Origin: Rostratula benghalensis
Taxonomy: Eukaryota > Chordata > Aves > Charadriiformes > Rostratulidae
Direction of reading: 5' to 3'
DNA length: 64,000 nucleotides
Assembly: GCA_013399305.1 (NCBI GenBank)
Contig: VXAI01000164.1
Coordinates: forward strand, 241,501 to 305,500
In this document: positions 25,933-38,100 of the stretch, in pieces
Layout: each line of letters opens with the position of its first letter
Position numbering within the stretch: position 1 is the first letter of the stretch
Translations under genes and position numbers: made by a program
Notes under the pieces: model-generated
What the model was told of the DNA's origin: nothing
Database searches by the model: none
Seen by the model: the letters and a program-made list of their open reading frames with translations, nothing else

Positions 25933-26745
25933 GGCCAATGTTAACGGTATCAGGCCAATGTTAACAGGGTGAGTTTCAACAAGGCCAAGTGCCAGGTCTT
26001 GCACTTGGGCCACAACAACCCCATGCATTGCTACAGGCTTGGGGAAGTGTGGCTGGAGGGCTGCCTGACAGAATATGACCTGAGAGTTCTAATTGACAAG
26101 TGGCTGAATATGAGCCAGCAGTGTGCCTGGGTGGCCAACAAGGCCAATGGCATCCTGGCTTGTATAAGAAATAGTGTGACCAGCAGAAGCAGGGAGGTGA
26201 TTGTCCCCCTGTACTCAGCACTAGTGAGGCCACCCCTTGAGTATTGTGTTCATTTTTGGGCACCTCAACACAAGAGAGATGTCGAGGTGCTGGAGTGAGT
26301 TCAGAGGAGGGCAACAAAGCTGTTGAAGGGCCTGGAGGACAAATCTTATGAAGAGCAATTGAAGGAGCTGGGACTGTGTAGTTTTAAGAAGGGGAGGCTG
26401 AGGGGAGACCTCATTGCTTTCTACAACTACTTGAAAGGACATTGTAGAAAGGTTGGTTCTCTTCTCACAGGTAGTTAGAGATAGAATGAGAGGGAATGGC
26501 TTCAAGTTGCAACAGGGCAGGTTTAGGCTGAACATTAGGAAAGAGTTTTTCACAGAAAGAGTGGTCAGACCCTGGAATAGGCTGGCCAGGGAGGTGGTTG
26601 AGTCCCCATCCCTGAATGTGTTTCAGAGTCTGTTAGATGTGGTGTTGGGAAATATGGTGTAGGGGGGGAATTTGTAGAATAGGCCTGATAGTTGGACTTG
26701 ATGATCCCAAGGGTCTCTTCTAACCTGAATGATTCTATGATAAGT
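25933..26745 (+). mobile_element. CR1 LINE, 5'-truncated copy, plus strand
   Basis: This copy of about 0.8 kb covers the end of CR1 ORF2 and the 3' UTR. It matches the CR1 3' structure through GGAGACCTCATTGC, GGTTTAGGCTGAACATTAGG, TTGGACTTGATGATC and a single terminal octamer ATTCTATG. It is truncated at the 5' side, as is usual for CR1, because target-primed reverse transcription often stops early. The first 33 bases are a 20-bp step duplication (GGCCAATGTTAAC at 25933-25945 and 25953-25965). The copy is inactive. Confidence 0.96.
25969..26298 (+). pseudogene. CR1 reverse-transcriptase ORF2 C-terminal remnant
   Basis: About 109 codons remain open and encode the C-terminal part of CR1 ORF2p, including the words [51 protein letters not shown] and FWAPQHKRD. 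The RT catalytic motifs lie upstream of the truncation and are absent. The frame stops at TGA 26296-26298, where other CR1 copies have an arginine codon, as expected from C-to-T decay at a CpG. The same frame then continues recognisably (VQRRATKLL) and meets more stops, so the remnant is non-functional. Confidence 0.93.
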
Positions 26746-29700
26746 ACACGGATGTCATGCAAGGCACATAAGGGAGAGCCACTGGTCCTGTTGCATGACA
26801 GCCCTGCTGATGAGAAGTCCTGTGGGAGGAAGGACTGTGAGTTTGTAGGACCAGCACTAAAGGTGATTCCAGTATCCACCACTGCACTCTGACTGATAAA
26901 TAGCTACTTGTAGCTGAATCCAAAGAAGAAAACTGAAGTTTGGCTAAGGAAAACCAAGCCTCTGGTCTCAGGGGATATAAGATATGCTTTTATTGTTAAT
27001 TTGTGTATTTGCCTTGCTATGGATGTCATCTAAATCTGCACAGGAGGAATGTAGCTGGAGGCTTCTTCCAGATTCGTATTTGGGGTAGGCAGACTCTGAA
27101 ATAAAGGTGAAACATGGGAGGGGTAGGCTTGAACCTGCTTGAACCTAAACCCCACGAGTGCACTTCCCAGCTGCTTGGGCTCTGGCTGCTCAGCCCAAAG
27201 AGTATACTCTGGGCTCCCCAGGTTTGTGTCCCAGGGCAACATTGTGTAGTTAACTCCAAGACACAGTGATATGGATTGATGGTGGCTGTAACTTCTTCCT
27301 TAACTTTCTGACTATTGATATTTTCTAAACAGAAATCCAAACTGGGACAAGGCAAACGGGAGAAGAAAGATCTTGTGAAAGAGAAGCCAAATGGGAGCTG
27401 ATTCAAATGTCTGTAATTAGCTAATGGCTGTGAACGATCATGAAACCCCCCAGCAGTGGTGGTGAAGTACTGAATCTGGAGAAGTGTCCGCCCTCTTCCT
27501 TGATGTCTTTAATCCTTGCAGTCCCAGCTGCTGTGGCTCGAGTGTTGGAAAACTCCACCCTCTTTCTGGACTCTGATCAAAATCAATATTTCAGAGACAA
27601 ACACAGAAGAGCAAAGGAGTTAAACAAAAGTTCAGATAAGCATAACAAATACTGGAAAGATGAGATCCTGCAAGCAGAGTGCTCTAGAAAGCACTCCCGT
27701 TAAACTGGGCAAGGTTCTCATCAATTGCTGTGTGCAGAAAGAGCTATTCTTGGACTCATAAGGAGGTAAGGGATTTATTTCCTCAGCTGCATGGAGTCAT
27801 GTTATGAGATATCATTAAGTAAGAACAATTAGGATCTGTCCTTTCAACGCAAAAGATTTGTAGGTTTCCCTGTGTTTTCAGTCCATTCCAAAAAGACCTT
27901 CACTAAGTGGCAGACAGGATTTCTGTATCATTTAGCTATATAATACTTACAAGTAATCACTTTGTGTCTAAGAGATAAGTGGCTATGTTGCTTTCCATTT
28001 GAGCACCTCTAGATGATCTTGGTAATTAATAGTTTGGTGTGATAACAAAATAAAATATTGATGGGTATTTTAATTTGAGCGGTTCAGTTTGCCACCAGAG
28101 TGGATTTAATTTACTTGGCAATACCTCAGCTACAGTTAAAACAAATTACAGGAAAAATGATGGTAAAATCTAGAGTGGTCACTTCAGGGCATTTGCTTCC
28201 ATGGTTGCAATGGAGACACAAGTAGTTTGCACTAATATACAGAACTGAATTTTCAGAGTGTGGGAAGCAAGTGTGCAAAGGGTCTGATGATTAACCTTCT
28301 GGCACCAGTTGCTTTCCTGCGACACTGCAATCATTACTTCAGGCAAAAACAAATTACTCCGTGACGTTTGGTTGCTTCATCAGCAGAAAAAAAAACTGTT
28401 CAGCTCAGTCTTCTGCCAAGCCTGAACCTTCTTTTCCTCTCTGTGCATATGGAGGGTCCCCAGGAGGCACAGAGAGGGTCTGAAGCAGCATTGTGTAAGA
28501 AACCAGAATAAAGGTGGGAGGAGTGCAAAGAGATCCCTAGTGCCCAGTTGAGTTTATTGCAATGGAGAGGAGCCCAGAGACAACCCATTTGATTGAAGAA
28601 TTTGAGATCTACTAAGGTGTTTAGTTTTGCAAAACAACAAATCAGGTGTTTTTTTTTTTTTTCATTTTCAGAGCCCCAGTCTTGATCTCTTATAAAACTG
28701 AGTGCTTTTCAGATCTGGACCACAGCCTGTCACTCCTAATTCTGATACAGAATTCGACTTCCCCTCCAGAGGAATGTGTTTAAACTCAATGCTTTTCCTT
28801 AAAGGCAACACAGATGGCTTATTGAGGGACCCATTGTCAGAGATCCAAGGAAGCTTAAACTGATAAAATTTAAGATGAGGTCCAGAACTTAAAGAGGCTG
28901 GCTGGCTTCTAGTAGGTAAAGCCAAGTTAGAACATAGGCACTGCCACAGTGATAGTGGGAACAAATCTGATTGTGTTCCTACAACTTCTAGCTATTCCCA
29001 TCCACCTTTATACCAAATAATGACTAGGCTGACACTCATTTAGGCTATAGTTGATGCTACTGCTAGAAAACCTGATACCCTGTTAACAGAACAATTGTCA
29101 TACACTTCACGTTGAGGTTTCCAAATCAGGAAGACAATCTTTAGTGGGAATGATTTATACAAAGCTACCTATTGATGAGCTAGGAGAGCACAGAACTTCT
29201 CTCCTGAAGAGCAACATCAAATAGATCATGTCAGAAAGGAGAAATAATGTCACCATTGTGAGATAACTATTTTTAAGCTTGATTGCTCTACTGCCATTCC
29301 TGGTCTAGGTAACTTGTGCTAATGTAGTTCCATTAAATTCTAATTCCTCACAGCAGTTTGGAGAGTTTTGCTGCTGACTATAATGGGACAGGACTTTACA
29401 CTGGACTGCTAATGAGCTGAATGTTTGTACATGCTTGGGCATAATAACTCATTAGTTATTAGTTATTAGGGTTAGGATGTGCTCTGCTGCTGGCCTGTTG
29501 TATGTTACTCTGCTAAGCTCTCTTAGTGCTTATGCTGACAAGCTCTACCTCACCAGGCATATCAGAAGCTCTTTGGCTTTGTGTCTTATTTGTGATCATG
29601 GGTTGCCCTGCTCCACGGCATCTGGCAGGGTGAGCCTACCTCTAGTGTAACCAAACAGCAGAGACTAACATTTGGGTTGGAGGGAATACAGAGGGTATGG

Positions 29701-30516
29701 CCCTGAAAAAGTTCAAGGACTTGGCATGGACCAGGATGTGGGGTCAGAAAAAAAGACCTAGCTGTGGGAAGACAGACATTGCAGTGTGAGACAGGCGAGG
29801 TGGTACTGAGAAGTCCTGGAGGTCCAGGAAGCCACAGAAAGGGGAAGCTGAAGGAGGAAAAGGGAGAGACACCTTAAGCAGATGAAGGTGCTGAAGAAGA
29901 TCCCCCTTTACTTGCGTAACTTCATGCCAAGGCACTACCACAGCTATGCATCTTAGGGTGTGCTACATAAACATAACTACACATTTTTCCCAAAAGAAGA
30001 GCTGTCCAGTGCAATGATTGCAGTGGTCCAGGATAATTAATTGCAACTATTATAAAAATAATAGGATTCTGTAACACATCTGTGTCTCTTAAGTTCAGGT
30101 CATTCCAAATTCTTGCTGGTTTGATCAGTCACATGCTCAGAAATTCTTTCAACACACTAAGGAGAATGATAAAAACTATAAATCAGGTGTTTAAATCCCC
30201 ACAGCCATGCTAACTTGAAAGATATTCAACATCCCAGGCAGAGAGCCAGATTTTGTTATTACCAAAAAAAAGGGTTCTTCTGCATGTGCTAAGGGATTAG
30301 ATGTTCCTGATGTTCTAGGCAAGTGCACTGTAGGTTTTACAATGGTCACAAAATTCAAATTTCACCCATAAGTCTTCTAGTTGATATGGAGGATAACAAT
30401 ATACATGTGTTTGTGTGTGTTTAAAAATACTGTTTTGAAACTGCTGGGAAAGAGAGTGTAGAACAACAGGACATCTCCAGATACTTTTTTTCCAAATAAA
30501 TGTACTGAAGTGTATT

Positions 30517-30545
30517 AAAATATACCTAGGTTTTAGGTATATTTT
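30517..30545. repeat. 29-nt perfect hairpin (11-bp arms)
   Basis: AAAATATACCT (30517-30527) and AGGTATATTTT (30535-30545) are exact reverse complements around the loop AGGTTTT. Pairing does not extend outwards, so this is not a miRNA-size precursor. It may be a relic of a small inverted-repeat element or a chance AT-rich palindrome. Confidence 0.9.
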
Positions 30546-31231
30546 CTTAAATAGACCTAAAAATTTTCTTAAAATTGTAGTGTTTAATGTGGAGCAGGGA
30601 CATGTAGCCTTTCAAAGTATAGTGAGCGTACAAATATACTGAGTATTAGATAAACAAAGAAATTTTGCAGGATCAGAAAAAGAGGCATGACACAAACAAA
30701 ATAAAGAATGGAAGCCCAATAACAGGAAAGGTGGAGCATTGGTAATAGTTAATTGATTTTCCATTGCCCTACATCATTGGTAGCAATTACATCAGAGGTC
30801 ATGTGGAGATAGCTATAAAATGTTGTTAAAAGAAAAGGCTAAATGAAACAGCCAGTTTGTTCTGACATGACTGAACCTGCTTCAGGTTTGAGTTGCTTGT
30901 GGTCAATTAAGTTCTAGAGTCGCAGTTGTATAAATTAGTGACATGCAGCCAAGAGTATTCAGATTTTAGTGAATCAAGGCAAGCAAACTGACTTTTATAA
31001 ACTAGTATTCCAGAAGTATTCTAGCCCTAGGACACATGAAGTACTGTGACATTAAATTGCCTGCATCTGTCTTTCACAGGACATAACACTGATTTTGTAG
31101 CAGAGGTTTCATCATTGCTTTTGGAAAACATCAGAAATATTCTGAAAGGTGACTCGCAAATGAAATCAAACACCTTCCAGCAGATTTGGTTCTCTGCCCT
31201 CATCCATGGTTTTATCAAAAACTGGAGGGTT

Positions 31232-31248
31232 AAAAAAAAAAAAAAAAA
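31232..31248 (+). repeat. A17 homopolymer
   Basis: Seventeen A residues in a row. I looked for a processed-gene insertion upstream but found no AATAAA in the preceding 40 bases and no matching flanking duplication, so it is recorded as a simple homopolymer. Confidence 0.95.
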
Positions 31249-32507
31249 GTTGTGAACTTCTGTCAGAAAAACGAGATGAGTACAAGAACTCTCAGAGCAC
31301 TCTGCCCAGATGCCAGTTAAGCCCCACACAGCAAACCCCCCCTGTCTATGCATGGTTGAGACCCTGTTTGCCTGGGTGAAATGGTGCCCATTTACTTCAG
31401 ACCAAGATTTCGAATGATTTAGTGAGAGGGTCCCTGCCATGATGCTGGCTGGGGGGAAATCCAAAACAGAAGTGTTTCTCATAGATAGATTCCTCACTTT
31501 ATGCAAAATGTGTTGTGACACATTATCTCTTCAATATGTAACAAAGTGTACTTTGCAGCGATTGAAGAAATTCAGTTAAATCTAGCCTGTACTTGTGTTC
31601 TGGTTCGTTATTTATAGCAAGTGTGGGAGTGTGTTGGCCTCTTCTGACAGCATATCATGGCCATCTTAAATTCTGAAAGCACTTTTTTGTTGCCACAGTA
31701 AATGTTTAAGAAGTTTGGTCTTAAATTTGAGAGTGCTTTGGAGGCCAGTCTGTTTGTGACACATTAACGAAATTAGCCCAGGCAATGTGTGTGGAATGAA
31801 CTCCAGTGCTTTTAGAACGAGTGAGGTTATTGGGAATGCACTACCTGCATGTGCTGTTAAGGCATGGCCTCAGAGGTCCACAGTGATGCTGCGTGGATAT
31901 GTTTGCTCGTGGCATTTCCAGAAAAAAATGTCTCCTGAAACAGCCCAAGTATTTAGGAAACCAAATCGCAAACTGTTGTGGAGAGCACTTTGAGTGGTAT
32001 GAACTGGAGTTTCAACAGCAAAGAGTCAGAGGCAAAAGAGTTAATTTTGCTTCAATAAGAAGACATGGAAATAATTTTTTCTCGCTAATTAAATATGAAA
32101 CTGACTAACTGCATGCAAGTGTAATTTTCTTATCTTATTAGCCATGTTCATTTCTGAAGTGAATAACTACTAGCACTGGTAGAGTATATGGGCAGAATAA
32201 TAGTCGTACTGATTTTTACTTTAATCTCTGAATACAATTAGCATAATTTAAACCATTATAAGCTACAGCAGATAGAAATCGCATTATAGAGACTGTAGGT
32301 GGAGAAGTGGGTGGTCACATGCAGAGGGAAAACTGGAAGAGCACTTAAAATACAATTGAATAATAAGCATGCAGGGGAATGTAAAGCTACATGGATTTGA
32401 AAGGCACGTTTTTTCTAGTGACGGAGTGAGAAAAGTGGGTAATCAAGAGCAAGGTTCAAGGACTTCTACTACTGTGAGGCCTGATCCCAAGAAGAGCTGT
32501 GTACCCC

Positions 32508-32529
32508 ACTGTGTGTGCACTGTGTGTGC
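32508..32529. repeat. 11-bp tandem duplication
   Basis: ACTGTGTGTGC occurs twice, back to back (32508-32518 and 32519-32529). A short slippage duplication. Confidence 0.95.
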
Positions 32530-32792
32530 ACTCCGTTCCTGTTTATATGGACGGGGCTTTCAGGCAAGGTGCCCTGTACCCTTCAGGCAAGTTGGGAGCT
32601 GTTTGGGGTGGCAGCAATTGGCCAGACATGGGGCAACTGTGGGAACTGGTTAAGCAAAGAAGTAGAGAACGTGGACATGCCATTTACACATAGGTAGGAG
32701 GGATGATGGTCTTACTCATGCATTTTTATTTTTCTTTGTGAAAGAACCCTGAGTTTTCTTTTTAAGGCATCATGTGAATTGTTTTGGCACAG

Positions 32793-32806
32793 GTAGTAGA
32801 GGGCAG
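32793..32806 (+). promoter_or_regulatory. candidate CTCF motif, plus strand
   Basis: GTAGTAGAGGGCAG matches the CTCF consensus CCASYAGRKGGCRS at 12 of 14 positions, including the AGAGGGCAG heart of the motif. The two mismatches are the leading CC. Motif evidence only. Confidence 0.3.
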
Positions 32807-34379
32807 CACCACCTTCCTTTCCCTTGTTAGCAGGTTGTAGGTGTAATAGTTTATGCAATTATTTTATGGGGCATAAATCCCAATTCAATTTTCTGCCAGA
32901 GGAGAGGAACAGCCCAGAGATCACGTACAGATCACATCTTGCCTCACCAGGTGAAAAGGGGAAGAAGCCATGATATGAGCAGAGAAGGAAAGAGGCAGGT
33001 CAGACAAGGAACCAGAAGGAGGGACCTAGGATCATGGGTGTGAAGTGTGTGTTTGAGTGTGTTCTGTGTGAGAGAGAGGATAGAAGAATGATAAAGAAGA
33101 GAGAAAGGATGGGCTGAATTAAGAGATTGGGGCTGGAAATCCTGAGTTGTAGGCTAGGACTGATCGAATAGGCAAAGGCAATGAGTCTGGGAAGAAAGTG
33201 CCACAAACAAGGAGAAGAGATGAGAACATGTCAGTGAAGAGAAAGCAAAGCTTGAGTAGAATGAGAAGAAGGTGCTCCTCACCACGGTCTGAACCTGAGC
33301 TCAAAACACTCACATTGTCCTATAGTTCTGCTCTCAGCAAATATTGATAGAGACACTGGTGAGCCATTGTATATCACCAGCCACTGCAGCCACTTCATGG
33401 AAAAGGAGTTGCAATTAAAACTCAGGGAAAGAACACCCTTTATTCTTCCCTTCCTTCATTTGCATCCCCTACTAGTTTCTGCAGTATTTTCCAAGCAAGT
33501 AACAAGATTAAGCCCAGGAATCCACCCTGTTTAACCAGTAATAATCTGAAGTTGGCCATACTTAAATTTCTGTGGCCCCTTTCTAATAGTTGCAAAGAAT
33601 TCTATAGGATTTGGTCCTATAGCAGAGACCAGGCTGAAGTGTTACCGAAGGCAACAACTTAAAAGCTGTGCTGAGCTGGTATAGCATATATTAATCATTA
33701 GGTAAATCTTATTTGTATCCTGACAATTTAGCCAGAACATGTAGTTTGAAATGAACTAAAAATGTTCTTCTTCATGTCATTGACCGTGAGTAAGCTGAGG
33801 CCAGGCTTTACTGCTGAAGACCACAAAATGGCTTTGACATACTTTCCACATCAAATTCATTGATTTCCTATCATAAAGACATTTCCGATGTACAGAACAG
33901 TGACCTCACTCCTAAGTAGCTGTTCTGTTATTGTAGTGCTCTCTGCTCTTTGAAAGTTCTTCCTACGAAAAAACAATCTCCCAGCTAAATTCTCTGCTAC
34001 AAAATAGACGGTGCTGTCACCAAATGGCACTTGCAAAAGCAATCTTCTATCTGGGTAAATGCCAGACTGGAAGTCCAGAGGCTTGGACAGTGGCCCCAGG
34101 TTGCCCAGAGAGCTCCTACAGAGGTTTCAAATCAAGATGAAAATAGCCTGCATTTTTATGATGAATTAAGCAAAGCTACACTGAGATGTGGTGTGTACTC
34201 TGGAGGGGAGGAGGGGAGAGATTGTCCAGAAGATCTGAAGAATCATGATTCAAATCAACATATATAATCTGCAGAAATTTATGCACTGTGCAGTGTAAAG
34301 AGAAGATACATTCATACTGTGCAGTTGTACTTTTGGAAAAGATGGCAGATTATGATATTCCATGAGAATATTTTGAAGA

Positions 34380-35110
34380 TCTGATGTTTATTTATTCAGT
34401 TAATATTAGCTGAATTTAATGCACCGAGAAAAAGAGTTGCAATTGCACCGCAGGACTCTGTTGCAAAAATTTCAGCAAAGCCAGTTCAGTAATTAATAAG
34501 TGGACTTTTTCCTCCTAGTTTTTCCTGTAAGATTTTTGCTTTATAGACTTTTTAATGAGAATAGAGTCTTTAAATGCAAGTTCCCATGAAACGAGTAGTG
34601 GCATCTGTATGAAAGAGGCACACAAATCCACAATGTTTTTGTTACTGAAGGTGAAAATGAAGGCAGCAACTAAATCATGTTAATGTATGTTTAACATGCT
34701 CTAGTTCTGCTATTTGATTTAGAAAAAAAGTTATGAAAGAATATGAAGTGATAATGAGGACACCCCTTGCCCAGCCCAGCTCTTAAGAAATAGCAGCGGT
34801 CCTGCAGCATTACATTTGTCTCTCACTGCCAGGGCTCTATATTTAACAAGCTTTCCCTAGCTCCCACACCCAGATGAATTCATTGGAATGCAGAAGGAAA
34901 GCAAGAGCTCATCTGACTCATTAAGAGGCTGACACGTAATTACCATCAATTAAAAATGCCTTCTAGAGCCACCGTGTGAATTTGGGTGTGCTGAAATAAA
35001 TGAATCCATCAGGCTCTCTGTAAGCAGGACTCAAGCTTGGCACCACACTCAGGACAACTGCAATTTGATTAGTCTGCAAAAAAAATTTTTGATGTGCAGG
35101 CTAACATGTG
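34380..35110. promoter_or_regulatory. candidate conserved non-coding element
   Basis: This stretch lacks long open frames, repeats and low-complexity runs. It is dense in complex regulatory-type words: GACACGTAATTACCATCAAT (TAAT homeodomain cores), a MEF2-like CTATATTTAA at 34837-34846, and CAATTAAAAATG. Even, non-repetitive sequence of this kind is typical of deeply conserved vertebrate enhancers. This is an impression from composition; I have no alignment to prove conservation. Confidence 0.25.
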
Positions 35111-38100
35111 AAGGGATCCTTAGAGAAGCAATGCCCAATGAGGTTTTATATCTTTTACTTTACCACCTGTGACTTGTAAGCAATATACCCAAAGAAAATG
35201 TCCTCTATATTTGGGATGTATTGAAAAAAAACCCAAACCTGTTGTAACAACATGTTTTGTTGATGCCAGATAATTTTCTTTCTTTCCTTTCACCAGCCAC
35301 TAGTGAGGAAAATAGTTAAGAGGTGGAAGTGAGATGACAAATGATTTTCAGATTAATTTCAGTTTCACTATATCCCGATTAAGACAGATCGAAAACACTT
35401 TCCTTTCTTATCCCAAGACCCCTGTCAGAATCTCTTCTGTTTAGGCGTAACTTGTTAGATTTACAATAAGCTATTCAAAAGACTGAACAGACTGACTTTT
35501 GAGCCAACCCAACAGAATTGAGGTACCTCTGTCATAAATGTTCTCAACATGAAATTTTCCCATTCATTTAATATTTTAGCATGCACTTTTGAACATTTTA
35601 GTACCATTGATTAAGCTTTTTATTATAACTTTTGAAAAAATACAATAGATTAATTAAAGGTACATGTATACATAATTACACAAGCACTTTAAAAGTATAT
35701 ACAATAAAATAAGCCTGTGCCTGTACAATACTTATTTATATTCACTAGTCATAAGAAGCAGCCAGTCCTACCTTTGCCTGTAAGAAGTGTAATATGTAGT
35801 TTTCTAGGACTATTGTATTGTTTCCTCTTGAAAAAAACCCACTCGTTAAGTGTGAGAACTTTAGAGAGAGAATTGCCATTTTTGTTACTATTTATATTCT
35901 GGTGGTGCAAGGATCCTTATGTTTAGACCTATATAAGCTTATAATGAAACAGAATTAGTTCCACAGGTGGAAAGTATCTAGACCTCCGCCAAAGCCTCTA
36001 AGCGCTGACACCACACAAATAAATAGCCCTAGACTGCAGAACTTGATCATGGTAGAAAGTTTGACAGATCCTTTTATGTATTGTATGAATATGAGTGTAT
36101 TTTAGGACAATAAGAAAGTCCAAACAAATCCTTTTGGGTTTGTATGGGGTTTTTTTTTTATAGATGCAAAGTGATGCAAAAACTGGGATCTGAGTTTTCC
36201 ATATTGGCTATACTTCTCATTGGAATATTGTGCAGAAACTGTAATGGAATACAAAATAAAATCTGCATGTATGTTTATTTTTTCAAATATTGTAATATAT
36301 TTTCTCTCTTGTCTGTAGTAAGCAGTTTTTCTTTGTAGGCAAGTATGATCAGAATTCTAAAAAATCCCTAATGCTTTTTGCTGATATTTTAAACATGCAC
36401 ATGTACTCAGTTTACTGAGGCCAAACAACTACTAACAGGTCTCAAGGAAAATGTTTGAATTTAGCACAATATAGAAGTACATATATTCTTATATGACCAA
36501 GGAAGGCGTGTTGGCAGTTCAAGAACATGTCAGGTCTGATTTACCTCAATTTTACCTGTATATGTTAACCTTTTTCAGTATGTAGGATTTTGTTCAAGGA
36601 GTTATTCTACAAATAAACAAATACTGATCTTGCTTTTACATAAAAATCCCTCCAGATAACAGGAGCAATCCAATTGAAAACCAGAAGTCAAAAACCTTGT
36701 TTCACTTACATAAATTAAAAGCAAACTGAGATATTTTTTTCCCTAGTGTTTCCCTTTTTTGCTGTGTCTCAAGGAAAAGGGTGGTACATTAGGAATTGTA
36801 TCAGTAAAGTGTAGAGGTGGTTTTATTAACAGTATGGATATTGCTTTTTTGGAAATACATCTTGAAGATTTACTGCTTGCTATCTCCACTGAAGTTGTAT
36901 GAATCACAGAAGAAGGTGGAGCCAAGGGTTGGGACAGGAGCTATTTATCAAGCACATTTGAGAACAGCTACCAGGCTGAAAGAAACAGAGGACAAAAGAT
37001 CCATTTATTTAATAATCTTTGATCATTTGCAGACTTTGTTTGAATGTGTTTGTATCTGTACTTGAAAACTGGAGAGTGTGCAAACTTGATGCCAGGCAGA
37101 AAGGCTCTCTCCTCCCAGATCAATTTGACTAAATTCATACAAGGGCAAAAATAAGTGTTTGAAGTCTAAAGCAATGTGACACTGTTGATGTTCCAGTGGA
37201 AACTGTAGTCTGTCCTGCTACATTCATAAACTGAATGTTTCTTGGGTCACAATGACAACAAATGAGATTATTGCAGCCCCTGTAGAAAAGACCTTTGGAG
37301 TATTATAAGAAAGGGTGATTTCCACAAGGGTGTTCATTATCACCTGGAAGAACCAAAGAGCAAACAATATCATTGCCATCAGTGCTTAAACAGGGAGTTT
37401 CAGGAGGAAACCTCTAGAAACTTGGTTATTTCCTAGTAAACTCTGCAGGCTTCTGAGTAGCTTTTGTACACAGCTCTTGGTTTAAATTATGTTAATCTTC
37501 TTCACAGGGCAGTGATAAGTAACTTTCTGATTACAAGAACAAAATAAGAAAATAATGGGACAAAGTCTCTGTGGACATAAATCAGTGCAATACCCTTGAA
37601 GCCAACACACAGCAGACAATTTCATTTGCTATCCAGCATGTTCTAAAACAGGGAAAGAATGTTAAAATTCTTTTTGTGCTGCGATTAAATCCTGCAAATT
37701 TGCCATGGAAACCATTTCTTTCTTTTTTTTTTTTTTTCCTCTCCCTGTTACAGTTGCGTTCTAGTGATTCTTTCAGAGATGGGATGTACAAGTATTGCGT
37801 TTTGAGGGAGGTGGGAGGAAGAGAGAAATGGGGAGCTGTGGAGAGGGGAGAGGGAGGAATACATTCATCCTCAAAAATGAGTTCACATCCCTGAGCTCCC
37901 AGTGTTGAGAGCTAGCAAAGGGCAGATGCTTCTAACAGTTGGAGAATTAAAGCACGGAGAAGGAAGTCATTCTCCAGAAGCTGAGCAACCACCCCACGAA
38001 GCAGGGAGGCCCGGGATGACCCATTCCATTGAGTGCCTGTGTGGGTGTGAGTGTGGGTGGGAGGAGGAATGGGCCTGGCAGGAGACGAAGCTCTCCCAGA

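Larger units (their letters stand above)
26750..34370. other. long non-coding stretch, no gene recognised
   Basis: No gene recognised. The stretch contains a hairpin palindrome (30517-30545), a poly-A run (31232-31248), an 11-bp tandem duplication (32508-32529), and an AT-rich segment around 27960-28170 with TAATTAATAG and TTTAATTTGAG words that could be a conserved element. A possible short exon at 31080-31148 is described under findings. The minus-strand open frame at 31027-31521 (164 codons) runs through the poly-A tract and is not credible as a gene. Confidence 0.5.

Noticed and set aside
29460..29475. TAGGGTTAGG, considered as interstitial telomere repeat
   Set aside because: Less than two full TTAGGG units; chance-level.
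31200..31250. A17 tract, considered as the tail of a processed pseudogene
   Set aside because: No AATAAA upstream and no flanking target-site duplication found.
31027..31521. 164-codon minus-strand frame with a Phe run
   Set aside because: It reads straight through the A17/T17 homopolymer, which supplies the Phe residues.
34075..34115. CCCCAGGTTGCCCAGAGAG, similar to a CR1 3'-UTR word
   Set aside because: Only an isolated short resemblance, with no adjoining CR1 sequence and no terminal octamers.
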